Source: an uncultured Treponema sp.
GTDB lineage: Bacteria; Spirochaetota; Spirochaetia; Treponematales; Treponemataceae
DNA: 64,000 bases
Direction: 5' to 3'
NCBI GenBank assembly: GCA_934718065.1
Contig: CAKUZR010000006.1
Span: 62,001 to 126,000, forward strand
This document shows, piece after piece, positions 42,551 to 51,544 of this stretch. The notes beneath the pieces were generated by a model. It was not told the DNA's origin. It saw only the letters and a program-made list of their open reading frames with translations, and searched no databases. Numbering within the stretch: position 1 is the stretch's first letter; every line of letters starts with the position of its first letter. The translations under genes and the position numbers were made by a program.

Positions 42551-44491
42551 ATGAAGTACGGATTTTTTAGGGCGGCTTGCGTTTCGCCAGATTTAGTTGT
42601 TGCTGACTGCAATTTCAACGCAGATAAAATTATTGACTCAGTCCGGGCGGCTTCTGAAAACGATGTCCGGCTTCTGGTTTTTCCTGAGCTTTGCATAACC
42701 GGCTATACTTGCGGCGACTTGTTCCTTCAGCGCAAGCTTCAGCTTTCCGCCGTGGAAAATCTTGAACGCATTGCAAAAAAAACTTCTTCCTGCGGCTGCG
42801 TTGTCCTTGTGGGGCTTCCGGTTGCCGTTGAAAATTCTTTGTACAACTGCGCGGCGGTTCTTTTCAGGGGAAAAATTCTTGCGCTGGTTCCAAAGACTTT
42901 TGTTCCGAACTACAGCGAATTCTACGAGCGGCGGTGGTTTTCTCCGGCGGCGAAAAATCTTCCTGAAACAGTTTTTCTTTCTGAAAAAAATCCGGCGGTT
43001 CCGTTTGGAAATGATATTCTGGTGAGCGATTCTTCTGGCTCGGGCTTTGTGCTTGGCGTTGAGCTTTGCGAGGATTTGTGGGTTCCGCTTCCTCCTTCAA
43101 CGGGGCTTTCTTTGGGCGGCGCAACGGTGATTGCAAATTTGAGCGGCTCGAATGAAATTATCGGCAAGGCTGAATACCGCAGAAATCTTGTGAAAATGCA
43201 GTCGGCGCATACGGTTTCGGCGTATTTATATGCGAACGCGGGAAACGGCGAGTCCACACAGGATCTGGTTTTTTCCGGACATTCAATGATTGCTGAAAAC
43301 GGCGCGCTTCTTGCTGAGTCAAAACTTTTTGAAAAGCAGATGGTTTGCGCGGATATTGATATTGAGCGGATTCTTCAGGAGCGGCGGAAAACAATGACTT
43401 TTGCGCAGTGCTCGGCCAGTGCTGAAAAAACTGGATTCCGCAGAATTTTTATAGATTTTCCTGGCGGCGGCTCAAAATCCGGCGGGTTGAAACGATTTGT
43501 GGATTCTCATCCGTTTGTTCCAAGCGGAAAACTTGAACGTTCTGAGCGTTGCTTTTCGGTTGTTCAGCTTCAGGCTGAAGGCCTTGCGAAGCGGCTTAGG
43601 CATATCCATTGCTCCTCGTGCGTAATCGGGCTTTCCGGCGGACTTGATTCAACGCTGGCTCTTCTTGTTACGTGCCGGGCATTCGACTTGTGCAAAATTG
43701 ACCGTTCCGGAATCCGCGCTGTTACAATGCCATGCTTTGGCACTACCGACCGGACTTACAAAAACGCCTGCATTCTTGCAAAAAACTGCGGCGCAACTCT
43801 GGTTGAAATTCCGATTGCGGATTCCGTGCGCCAGCATTTCAAGGATATCGGGCAGAATGAGTCCGACCACGATGTTACTTATGAAAATTCCCAGGCCCGT
43901 GAAAGAACCCAGGTTCTTATGGACGTTGCGAACAAAACGAACGGAATTGTTATCGGAACAGGAGATTTGAGCGAGCTTGCGCTTGGCTGGTGTACTTACA
44001 ACGGCGACCAGATGAGCATGTACGGCGTGAATTCTTCGGTTCCAAAAACGCTTGTCCGCTATCTTGTTGAATGGTTCGCGGAAGATTCTGAAAATCCTGA
44101 GCTTTCCGCAGTGCTGAAAGATATTCTTGAAACTCCGGTTAGTCCTGAGCTTCTGCCGCCGAAAGACGGAAATATCGCGCAGAAAACCGAGGATTTAGTC
44201 GGCCCGTACGAGCTTCACGATTTCTTTCTTTATTATCTCCTTCGGTTTGGATTCAGTCCTGCAAAAATTTTGTATCTTGCGGACAATTCAAATCTTCCGT
44301 ATCCGCATGACTTCAAGCTGAAATGGCTTAGAATTTTTTACAGGCGTTTTTTCAGCCAGCAGTTCAAGCGCAGCTGCATGCCGGACGGAGCAAAAGTCGG
44401 AACGGTGAACCTTTCTCCGCGCGGAGACTGGCGTATGCCTAGCGATGCGAGCGCGGCAATCTGGCTTGAAGAAATCGATACTCTGAAATAA
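42551..44491 (+). CDS. nadE: Glutamine-dependent NAD+ synthetase
   Basis: The 646-residue two-domain enzyme has an N-terminal nitrilase-type glutaminase (E46 in FPELCITGY, Lys in LVPKTFVPNY, Cys in GVELCEDLW) and a C-terminal ATP-pyrophosphatase synthetase (SGGLDS at 362-367, GTGDLSELALGW). It converts deamido-NAD+ to NAD+ with ammonia channelled from glutamine. Length and domain order match the long NadE form. It begins 12 nt after the HD gene and rlmJ follows after 15 nt. Confidence 0.95.
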   Translation: MKYGFFRAACVSPDLVVADCNFNADKIIDSVRAASENDVRLLVFPELCITGYTCGDLFLQRKLQLSAVENLERIAKKTSSCGCVVLVGLPVAVENSLYNCAAVLFRGKILALVPKTFVPNYSEFYERRWFSPAAKNLPETVFLSEKNPAVPFGNDILVSDSSGSGFVLGVELCEDLWVPLPPSTGLSLGGATVIANLSGSNEIIGKAEYRRNLVKMQSAHTVSAYLYANAGNGESTQDLVFSGHSMIAENGALLAESKLFEKQMVCADIDIERILQERRKTMTFAQCSASAEKTGFRRIFIDFPGGGSKSGGLKRFVDSHPFVPSGKLERSERCFSVVQLQAEGLAKRLRHIHCSSCVIGLSGGLDSTLALLVTCRAFDLCKIDRSGIRAVTMPCFGTTDRTYKNACILAKNCGATLVEIPIADSVRQHFKDIGQNESDHDVTYENSQARERTQVLMDVANKTNGIVIGTGDLSELALGWCTYNGDQMSMYGVNSSVPKTLVRYLVEWFAEDSENPELSAVLKDILETPVSPELLPPKDGNIAQKTEDLVGPYELHDFFLYYLLRFGFSPAKILYLADNSNLPYPHDFKLKWLRIFYRRFFSQQFKRSCMPDGAKVGTVNLSPRGDWRMPSDASAAIWLEEIDTLK

Positions 44492-44506
44492 AAATCCGGG
44501 GAAAAA

Positions 44507-45415
44507 ATGCTTTCATATTTGCACAGTTTTCACGCAGGAAATCACGCGGATATTCTTAAGCACGTTGCGCTGCTTTACATTCTTGAATATCTGGCTAAAA
44601 AGGAAAAGCCTTATTCTTTTTTCGATACGCACGCCGGCTCGGGGCTTTACAACTTGAAGGCGGAAAGCGCGCTGAAAACAGGCGAGGCTTCAAAAGGAAT
44701 TGAAAAACTTCTTTCCGCATTTGAAAAAAATCCGTCTGGCGTTCCGGAGCCGCTTGCTCATTATATAAATTTTGTCCAGAAGTCGCTGAAAAAAGGATTT
44801 TATCCGGGAAGTCCCGCGTTCGAGGCATCTTTTTCAAGAAAAGGCGATTTTTTGAATCTTACAGAGCTTCACAAAACTGAATTCAATTTGCTTTCTGAAA
44901 ATATAAAATCCCTGAATCCGGCTTGCTTTGCGAACATTCTGAACGAATCCGGCTGGAAAATCCTTGAAAAAAATATTCCTCCGGCAATAAAGCGAGGTGT
45001 TGTTTTCTGCGACCCAAGCTACGAGGAAAAATCTGACTACACAAACGCGGCGGAACTTCTTTCCGAAGCGCACAAAAAATGGAACGCGGCGTTGATTTTT
45101 CTATGGTATCCGCTTCTTGCAAACAAATCTGAAGAAATTGAAAATATGAAGCAGATGATTCTTGCCGCGGCGAAAAACCGCGACAGCCACACAGAAATTC
45201 TTGACGCCCAGCTTTTAGTTGACACGGAAGACAGCCACGTTGAAACATCCCTTGAAAATTCAATCGGAAGTGAAAAACCGCGCCTTTACGGAAGCGGAAT
45301 TTTTGTGGTCCGCCCTTGCTGGGGTCTGAAAGAGCATCTTGAGGCGGTTCTGCCGTATCTTTCAGAACTGCTTGGAAACGGAGGAAAAGGCTCTTTTAAA
45401 GTTCAGCTTTTCTAA
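44507..45415 (+). CDS. rlmJ: 23S rRNA (adenine2030-N6)-methyltransferase RlmJ
   Basis: The 302-residue protein starts MLSYLHSFHAGNHADILKHV, the RlmJ signature, and contains FFDTHAGSGLYNL (SAM site) and FCDPSYEEKSDY, the catalytic DPxY motif with Ser in the third position instead of the common Pro. In E. coli it methylates A2030 of 23S rRNA. The ribosome-binding site is GGGGAAAA. Its stop overlaps that of the convergent secreted-protein gene by 3 nt. Confidence 0.92.
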   Translation: MLSYLHSFHAGNHADILKHVALLYILEYLAKKEKPYSFFDTHAGSGLYNLKAESALKTGEASKGIEKLLSAFEKNPSGVPEPLAHYINFVQKSLKKGFYPGSPAFEASFSRKGDFLNLTELHKTEFNLLSENIKSLNPACFANILNESGWKILEKNIPPAIKRGVVFCDPSYEEKSDYTNAAELLSEAHKKWNAALIFLWYPLLANKSEEIENMKQMILAAAKNRDSHTEILDAQLLVDTEDSHVETSLENSIGSEKPRLYGSGIFVVRPCWGLKEHLEAVLPYLSELLGNGGKGSFKVQLF

Positions 45416-45939
45416 AAATAAAACCTGATTCCGGCGTTGCAAGGAACTTTGAAGTTGAAGTCCGTTGATTTTCCGGTTTTCCATTCAGGCTGGAGCGCGG
45501 CTTGAACAAAATATTCCAGGAATCCGTCGTAGAAAATCCAGTTCAGCCCAAGAACAAAACGCGGCCCCACGCAAAAAAGGGCTCCGCTTTCTTCGTTTCC
45601 CCCGAAACTTCCGCCGGCAAAAACGCCCGGACCTGAAAAAAACGAGGTGTATTTTCCAATCTGCGGATTAAAAATCCAGTAGTCGCCTGAAATTCCCGTG
45701 TTCAGCGAATTTTCTGAAAAATCATAGTCGGTCGCCACAGAAATCACGAGCGGAAAATTGTCGGCTTTCATTGTGCATGAAATTCCCGCCTGAAAAATTC
45801 CTTCGTTTCCGTCTGTTCCCGCTGAAAAATCAAGCTGCGGCCCGATTCCCATTGAAAAAATCTCCGCGCTGAAAACCAGAGCCAGAGCTGCTATAATCAA
45901 ATTTCTTTTTCTTCGTGCTGATGTTTTTATGTCTTTCAT
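45412..45939 (-). CDS. Predicted secreted/outer-membrane protein, unknown family
   Basis: The 175-residue protein starts MKDIKTSARRKRNLIIAALALVFSAEIFSMG, a signal peptide with an unusually basic n-region. The mature part alternates hydrophobic and polar residues with many Gly, Phe and Tyr and ends GIRFYF with C-terminal phenylalanine, typical of small beta-barrels. I recognise no family. TATAAT on the - strand ends 15 nt before the ATG at 45939, and there is no ribosome-binding site. An in-frame ATG at 45972 is less likely because it overlaps that promoter. It is divergent from tyrS. Confidence 0.62.
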   Translation of the reverse strand: MKDIKTSARRKRNLIIAALALVFSAEIFSMGIGPQLDFSAGTDGNEGIFQAGISCTMKADNFPLVISVATDYDFSENSLNTGISGDYWIFNPQIGKYTSFFSGPGVFAGGSFGGNEESGALFCVGPRFVLGLNWIFYDGFLEYFVQAALQPEWKTGKSTDFNFKVPCNAGIRFYF

Positions 45940-45996
45940 ATTTTTATGCAAACTATTATACTTGATTATCAAAAAAAACTATATAGGAATGAAAAT

Positions 45997-47232
45997 ATGT
46001 CATTGTTTGAAGATTTGAAATGGCGCGGACTTATCAAGGACGTTGCCGGCGAAGAAAGTGAACTTCAGAAAATTCTGGATGGAAATCCGTTCAGCTTTTA
46101 CTGGGGAACTGATCCTACTGCTGACAGCCTTCATTTGGGACATTATTCTTCTCTTTGCATGGCGAAGCGTCTTACAAATGCCGGTCATCATGCGGTTCTG
46201 CTGTGCGGCGGCGCAACTGGAAGAATCGGCGATCCTCGTCCGACTGCGGAGCGCGAAATTATTTCAGAGGAAGCGGTCAACCGAAACATCAAGGGAATTC
46301 AGGCTCAGGTTTTGCGCCTTGTTCCGAATGCAGAAATTGTAGACAATTATGACTGGATGAAAAGCTATACATTCTTGAATTTTCTGCGCGACATCGGAAA
46401 ATATATCAACGTGAACTATATGCTTGGAAAAGATATAATTCAGCGCCGTCTTGAAAACGGAATCACCTACGCGGAATTTTCTTACATGCTTATGCAGGGA
46501 TTCGATTTTGTTCATCTTTACCAGGAAAAAAACTGTATAATGCAGGTTGCCGGAAGCGACCAGTGGGGAAACATTACAACGGGCGTTGATTTGATAAGAA
46601 AAATGCTCGACAAGCCGGCTTATGCGTTCACAATGCCGCTGATTCTTGACTCAACCGGAAAGAAATTCGGAAAATCTGAAGGAAACGCGCTCTGGCTGGA
46701 CAAGGAAAAGACTTCTCCGTATGAAATTTATCAGTATTTAATCAACACGGATGACGCGAAGGTTCTTGAATATCTTAAAGTTTTCACTTTCCTTTCAAGA
46801 CAGAAGATTGAAGAAATTTATTCCGAGCAGCAGGCTCATCCTGAAACAAGAATTGCGCAGAAAACTCTTGCCTGGGAAGTTGTGAAGGATATCCACGGAA
46901 AAGAGGAGGCGGACAACGCGGTTTCTGTAAGCCAGAAGCTTTTTGCCGGAGATTTTAAAGGTCTTTCCGCAAAGGATATTATGTCCGGAATGAAATCAGT
47001 TCCGTCGTTCAAATTTGAAAAAGACGAGCCTTTGATTGATGTTCTTGTGAACAATAAAATCGCGCAGTCAAGGCGTGAAGCCCGGGAATTTATCGGAGCA
47101 AAAGCTGTTTCTGTAAACGGCGAGGTTTATTCCGATGAAAATGCGCTGATAACAAAATCAATGGCGATTGACGGTCAGATTATTATAATCCGCCGCGGAA
47201 AAAAGAAGTATTTTGTAGGGCAGGTTGAATAG
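45997..47232 (+). CDS. tyrS: Tyrosyl-tRNA synthetase
   Basis: The 411-residue class I synthetase shows DPTADSLHLGHYSSL (HLGH at 46-49), QVAGSDQWGNITTGVDLIRK and the KMSKS equivalent KFGKS (223-227). The C-terminal region with AQSRREAREFIGAKAVSVNG is an S4 RNA-binding domain. AGGAA seven bases before the ATG at 45997 sets the start; the frame is open upstream from 45946 but lacks a ribosome-binding site. It ends in a bidirectional terminator shared with greA. Confidence 0.96.
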   Translation: MSLFEDLKWRGLIKDVAGEESELQKILDGNPFSFYWGTDPTADSLHLGHYSSLCMAKRLTNAGHHAVLLCGGATGRIGDPRPTAEREIISEEAVNRNIKGIQAQVLRLVPNAEIVDNYDWMKSYTFLNFLRDIGKYINVNYMLGKDIIQRRLENGITYAEFSYMLMQGFDFVHLYQEKNCIMQVAGSDQWGNITTGVDLIRKMLDKPAYAFTMPLILDSTGKKFGKSEGNALWLDKEKTSPYEIYQYLINTDDAKVLEYLKVFTFLSRQKIEEIYSEQQAHPETRIAQKTLAWEVVKDIHGKEEADNAVSVSQKLFAGDFKGLSAKDIMSGMKSVPSFKFEKDEPLIDVLVNNKIAQSRREAREFIGAKAVSVNGEVYSDENALITKSMAIDGQIIIIRRGKKKYFVGQVE

Positions 47233-47263
47233 AATTTCGCCTGGCTTCAGCAGAATTTTCACA

Positions 47264-47315
47264 TAAAAAATCCCCTGGCTTTCAAGTTTTCAGCTTGCGG
47301 CCAGGGGATTTTTTT
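47264..47315. terminator. Bidirectional terminator between tyrS and greA
   Basis: AAAATCCCCTGGC and GCCAGGGGATTTT form a 13-bp stem ending in A/T runs on both sides. It lies between the convergent stops of tyrS and greA. Confidence 0.9.
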
Positions 47316-47326
47316 ACGTCGTACGG

Positions 47327-50140
47327 TTAGATTTTTGCAGCCTTGATTGCTTTTACAGTGTAATCGTAGCTGTATTCGTTGATGTTGAACTTAAGGTTTT
47401 CGCCGACTTTTGCGTTCATGATTGCGTTTCCGAACGGAGCCATGTATGAAATAACTCCGTTGTCTGGATCTGATTCCCATGGACCAAGAACTGTGTATGT
47501 TTCATCCTTGTCTTCCTTGTTGTTGTGCAATGTAACAACAGTTGCGAATGAAACAATTGCAGTTGTGATTGTTGTAGGGTCGAAAATAACCGCGCGGTTA
47601 AGCTCTGAAGTGAGCTTTGCAACCTGAGTGTTAAGGTAATGCTGGTGCTCTTTCGCGGCCTTGTATTCAGCGTTCTCCTTCAAGTCGCCTTTTGCGCGCG
47701 CCTCATCGATTTCAGCGGCGTTCTGCGGAATCTGAACAGTCTGAAGGTCTTCAAGAAGCGCTTTCTTTTCTTCAAGTTTTGCGCTTGTAACAAGCATTCC
47801 TTTCGGCGCGGAAGATTTTTCCTCTGTAACGTGGAACTTGAAGTCCGGATATTTTTCAAGGATTTTGTTTCTCATAAGAGCCTTGCAGCTTGGCTCGAGC
47901 CCTTCAACGTCGTCAATCAGAGTGTATATTCTTTTAACTGTTTCCTCGTCGTTCGAGAACATATATTCAAACAGCTTGTCTTTTCCGAACAGAAGGCTTG
48001 TAGCGTTGTCGATAATCTTCTTGTTTTCTGTTGAATTGACATGGTTGTTGATTTCCCTGTAGGCAAGCTGGATGAGCTGCACAAGCGCGATAATCTGACG
48101 CTCGTAAGGAATGTTCGCGTTCTTGAACCATTCAGCGTTCTGGCATTCCTTGAAGAAATAAAGAACAGCGTTGCGGTAGTCGCGGCAGTTTTCAAATGCT
48201 GTAACCGCAAGGTTCTGGAGCTTTTCCTCCTGTCCGTTGTTCAGAAGATAATTAATCATCTCGCCTGAAAGAACGGTCGGGAACAGGCGGATATATTCAT
48301 CAGCCCAGTTTGGAAGCATTTTTATGTTTGAAAGGAAGTCGTGGCGCAAATTTGTGTTCTTTGTGTCTTTCAGAACAAGATACATTTCGCGCGGATCTTC
48401 AATTTTTGAATAAATTTCCTGGAATGTTACCGACGGCTTGTAGGCGATTTCCTTGATTTGCGCGGAAACGCTCTGAACAACAAGGTAAGAAGCCAGAATC
48501 TGCTCGTTTATTTTAGGGAACATATCCTCTGATTCAAGAGTTTTTACATATCCTACAAAATAGTTGAACATTTCGGCGAACAAATCGTTTGACTTGTCTG
48601 TTTCTTCCTTGTTCACGTATTTCATAAGAGTGTCAATTCTTGCGAAGAACTGTTTCTGCGCCTTGAACTCGTTGGCAAGTTTCTGCTCCGGAGTGATGTC
48701 GTTCACAATTGTGTACTGTGAAATATCGTTCGGGTTTACGCCGAATGACGAGTCTGTCTCAAGAATTCTTTTTGCGGCTGAATTCCATGAAGTCCATTCG
48801 CCTGCTGTAAGAACTGAAGGAACAAGCTCCGCCTTGATTTTCTTGAAGTCGCAGCTGTTTCCGAAGCTCTTGATTATCGTCTTGAGCGCCCATGCTTTGT
48901 CGTCCTTTACTTTTTCCTTTAGAGGAACTGTAAGAACTTTTCCTGTTTTTCCGTCAAGCACCGGAGTTCCGTTTTCATTCACAACTTCAACGGCTTTTTT
49001 TGCCTTAAGAACCCAGATGTGGTCGTTTGCAAGCGGAGTAAGCGCGCTTACCGCCATCTTCAAAGACATTGTGTCATAAACTTTTGTCTTTTTTGAAGGG
49101 TCTTTTTTTGAAGGAGCAGTTTTTCCGAACCAGATGAAAAGCTTGTCGTCGCTTACTTTTCCAATCTGTCCTACGCCCCATGACTTGTGGAAAACGTAGC
49201 TTTTTTCGTCGAACGCGATGTGCTTCTCAAAATCGTTTATTGCTTCAAAAATATTTCTGTAGTTCGCTGTAAGGTCTGAAGAGCGGATGTAGTCGTCAAG
49301 ATGGCTGTGGCCTTCGTACTTGTTCTTGTAGCAGTCCACAATTTCGCGGCGTGCCCAGATGTCTCCGTTGTCAATGTGGAGAATTTCCTTCAGAAGTCCG
49401 ATTGCGATGTCCCAGTATTTAGGCTCTTTTGCGGCCATTTCCTTGTATTTTGTGTAAAGCTCCTGAAGCAGAACGGCTGTCTTGTCGTCGCCAAGGGTTT
49501 TTGCAATTTTTCGTTTTGCAAGCTGGAAGAAATCAACTTCCTCCGGGATGAGCGCAATCAGCTTTGTCCACAGCTCTTTGATTGCGTTGATGTTTTTCGC
49601 GTTTGTGTATCTTAGAATTGCCTTCTTGTAGTATTCAACAGCGGCTTCCGCGTCAGTTGGCTCAAGATGCTCGCCAAGGGCTTTCGCAAGGTCTGCTTCC
49701 TCAAAGTCGAGCTTCACGATTTTCTTGTAGAAATCCCACACTTCATCTTTGTTTTCAGCGCGGTATGCTTCCGCAAGTGTTCTGAGCGCAAAAATATTGT
49801 TCTCGTCTTCTTCAAGAATGGTCTGGCAGATATATTCAACAACATTTTCCTTGTGGTTTTTCTGGAAGATGTCTACAAGCTCGCGCAGTGAAGATTCGTC
49901 AAGGATTCCTTCCTTTAAAGAAATAAGGCCTGAAATGTAAAGGGCGATAATGCTTTCGCGTGAATGTGAAAGCTGCTCGTCGCAAATTTCCTTGAGTTCT
50001 GCAAGACAGTTTTCCTCGCGGGCCTTTTCGATTACGCCGGAAAGCTCAACAAGCTTTTCCTTTGTGTAATTTGAAATCGCGGCGCGAGTCCAAGTCTCTT
50101 CTTTGAGCATTTCCTGTACGGAATTGATAAGTTCTGCCAT
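47327..50140 (-). CDS. greA: GreA transcript-cleavage factor fused to a long helical/TPR-like N-terminal region
   Basis: The 937-residue protein is six times the size of ordinary GreA. The final 150 or so residues are the GreA coiled coil and FKBP-like domain: ARAKGDLKENAEYKAAKEHQ, with the acidic tip residues that enter the RNA polymerase secondary channel, and GPWESDPDNGVISYMAPFGNAIMNAKVGE. The preceding ~780 residues are helical and partly TPR-like (CDEQLSHSRESIIALYISGLISLKEG; EADLAKALGEHLEPTDAEAAVEYYKKAI), with no other recognised domain. Such fusions are, to my recollection, characteristic of spirochaetes. The ribosome-binding site AAGGGG lies six bases before the ATG. Confidence 0.92.
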   Translation of the reverse strand: MAELINSVQEMLKEETWTRAAISNYTKEKLVELSGVIEKAREENCLAELKEICDEQLSHSRESIIALYISGLISLKEGILDESSLRELVDIFQKNHKENVVEYICQTILEEDENNIFALRTLAEAYRAENKDEVWDFYKKIVKLDFEEADLAKALGEHLEPTDAEAAVEYYKKAILRYTNAKNINAIKELWTKLIALIPEEVDFFQLAKRKIAKTLGDDKTAVLLQELYTKYKEMAAKEPKYWDIAIGLLKEILHIDNGDIWARREIVDCYKNKYEGHSHLDDYIRSSDLTANYRNIFEAINDFEKHIAFDEKSYVFHKSWGVGQIGKVSDDKLFIWFGKTAPSKKDPSKKTKVYDTMSLKMAVSALTPLANDHIWVLKAKKAVEVVNENGTPVLDGKTGKVLTVPLKEKVKDDKAWALKTIIKSFGNSCDFKKIKAELVPSVLTAGEWTSWNSAAKRILETDSSFGVNPNDISQYTIVNDITPEQKLANEFKAQKQFFARIDTLMKYVNKEETDKSNDLFAEMFNYFVGYVKTLESEDMFPKINEQILASYLVVQSVSAQIKEIAYKPSVTFQEIYSKIEDPREMYLVLKDTKNTNLRHDFLSNIKMLPNWADEYIRLFPTVLSGEMINYLLNNGQEEKLQNLAVTAFENCRDYRNAVLYFFKECQNAEWFKNANIPYERQIIALVQLIQLAYREINNHVNSTENKKIIDNATSLLFGKDKLFEYMFSNDEETVKRIYTLIDDVEGLEPSCKALMRNKILEKYPDFKFHVTEEKSSAPKGMLVTSAKLEEKKALLEDLQTVQIPQNAAEIDEARAKGDLKENAEYKAAKEHQHYLNTQVAKLTSELNRAVIFDPTTITTAIVSFATVVTLHNNKEDKDETYTVLGPWESDPDNGVISYMAPFGNAIMNAKVGENLKFNINEYSYDYTVKAIKAAKI

Positions 50141-50221
50141 AAAAAACCCCTTTTTTTGTTGAAGCCAGCCTTTGAATATGATTTCATGCGGCTTTTTTAT
50201 AAACTCTTGCTCTTTTCTGTG

Positions 50222-51151
50222 TTACTTTACATACATTTTGTATATTTCAGTGTCCAGAATTTTTATTTTCAATAAAATCTCGTTGATAAGCCTTGTGTCA
50301 TTGACGGTCTGGCAGTAGTCAACAAGCCAAAAATATTTATTTATAAGCCGCGGAACCAAGAATCCGGAATCCCTTGAAGGATCTTTGTGCTCGTTTTCCA
50401 TGGCATAAATTTCCTGCCGGAGCCTTGCCACTTCCTGGGGCTTTAGATTTCTCCTGACGGAAAAAACTCCCCACAGAACGCCGTACACGGGAATCCAGGC
50501 CTTTAGAATTTCGCCGGAATATCCCTGCTCCTCTGTTTTTTCCGCAAGTTTTCTGATCAGCGGGGAGTCAAGGTATTCAAGATCGACTTTTTTAGGGTCG
50601 ATGAAAAACGCTTCCCTGAAAAGAACTTTTGCGTATCTGTCCTCGCCGCACAGCGCGTAGCAGTCGGCAAGGTCTGCAAGAACCGCGGCCTGCCCCGGAT
50701 GCAGCATGTTCGCCTGGGTAAGGCAGGTTTTCGCGTTGTCAAATTCGCCGAGCTTCCTGTAGCAGAGTCCGGCTTTTCTTAGGACATCAGCTTTTATGAC
50801 AGGATCTTTTTCGCCCAGAAGACGGTTGAAATTCTGCAGCGCAAGCGAAAAAACTCCCCGGCGGACAGCGTAAACTGCCGGCTGGTAGACAAAATCCCGC
50901 GCCTTTACGTAGCAAAGAAAATTCTTCCATTCGGCGAGCAGCGATTCCCCGCGTTCCATTGGATCTTCCTGGAACATCACGTTTTTTTCGTATTCAATCC
51001 AGCGGTTGCAGCAGTTGGATGTGAAAATCAGTTCCGGGCTGATGGAGTCATAAAGAAAAGTATTCTGCACAATTTTTCTGGCTTCCTCTGGATTGCCAGC
51101 TTCAAGGAAGGCAAACGCTTCTTTTAATCCTCTTTCAGTTTGAATATCCAT
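50222..51151 (-). CDS. TPR-type protein, unknown function
   Basis: The 309-residue protein lacks a signal peptide. Two to three tetratricopeptide-like repeats are visible (ADVLRKAGLCYRKLGEFDNAKTCLTQANMLHP; AAVLADLADCYALCGEDRYAKVLFREAFFIDP), with helical regions on both sides. TPR proteins are protein-binding scaffolds; the partner is unknown. It precedes greA on the same strand with 81 nt between them. Two strong promoters lie upstream. No good ribosome-binding site precedes the ATG. Confidence 0.75.
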   Translation of the reverse strand: MDIQTERGLKEAFAFLEAGNPEEARKIVQNTFLYDSISPELIFTSNCCNRWIEYEKNVMFQEDPMERGESLLAEWKNFLCYVKARDFVYQPAVYAVRRGVFSLALQNFNRLLGEKDPVIKADVLRKAGLCYRKLGEFDNAKTCLTQANMLHPGQAAVLADLADCYALCGEDRYAKVLFREAFFIDPKKVDLEYLDSPLIRKLAEKTEEQGYSGEILKAWIPVYGVLWGVFSVRRNLKPQEVARLRQEIYAMENEHKDPSRDSGFLVPRLINKYFWLVDYCQTVNDTRLINEILLKIKILDTEIYKMYVK

Positions 51152-51165
51152 AGGCGGTGAATTTA

Positions 51166-51193
51166 ATTATATCAGAACGGGGAATTTAGTCAA
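51166..51193 (-). promoter_or_regulatory. Proximal promoter of the TPR gene
   Basis: On the - strand TTGACT (51188-51193) and TATAAT (51166-51171) are 16 bp apart, ending 14 nt before the ATG. Confidence 0.6.
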
Positions 51194-51228
51194 TGGAAAT
51201 GTTAATTTTTACTAAAAATGGGATATAG

Positions 51229-51257
51229 TTTATACAGGCAAATTGCTTATCTGTCAA
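51229..51257 (-). promoter_or_regulatory. Distal promoter of the TPR gene
   Basis: On the - strand consensus TTGACA (51252-51257) and TATAAA (51229-51234) are exactly 17 bp apart. It is the closest match to a sigma-70 consensus in the window and may also transcribe greA. Confidence 0.75.
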
Positions 51258-51299
51258 GAGTGTTTTTTGTAAAATTTTTAATTTTTTTTGAATTCGCGC

Positions 51300-51440
51300 G
51301 TTTTTTGGGGAAGCCTGGGGATTTTGCGCCGTACTGGAAGGGTTTTGCGGGCTTTGCGCGCAAAAGGATTCTGCCGCAGGCGGAAGACCGAGCGTGAGCG
51401 GGCCCTGGAAGCGCGGTTTTCAGGCGGAATTTTGCGTGCG
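51300..51440 (+). repeat. Possible diverged family-A-like GC-rich element
   Basis: TGCCGCAGGCGGAAG and GGCCCTGGAAGCGCGGTTTT recall parts of the elements at 16152 and 25552, but alignment by eye is weak. Confidence 0.3.
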
Positions 51441-51507
51441 GGGGAATTTGCCACGGGGAGGAATCTTAGCGCCCTTGTGTTTTTGAATGTGGTTTTTATG
51501 CGTTTTG

Positions 51508-51536
51508 TTGTCAGAACTTTTTCTATATGCTATTAT
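51508..51536 (+). promoter_or_regulatory. Promoter of rpe, leaderless arrangement
   Basis: TTGTCA at 51508-51513, a 17-bp spacer ending in TGC, and TATTAT at 51531-51536 give an extended -10 promoter that ends eight bases before the ATG at 51545. There is no ribosome-binding site. Confidence 0.75.
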
Positions 51537-51544
51537 AGTAAACA

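Larger units (their letters stand above)
51152..51544. other. 393-nt divergent intergenic region
   Basis: The interval holds two promoters for the - strand TPR gene (near 51166-51193 and 51229-51257) and one for rpe (51508-51536). Between them, about 51300-51440 is GC-rich and resembles family-A repeats loosely (TGCCGCAGGC, CCCTGGAAGCGCGGTTTT). The 86-codon frame across it is low-complexity and not considered a gene. Confidence 0.6.

Noticed and set aside
47416..47622. Long antisense frames within greA, pnp, oadA, sufD and other genes
   Set aside because: They mirror codon bias of the real genes on the opposite strand and show low-complexity composition with no ribosome-binding sites.
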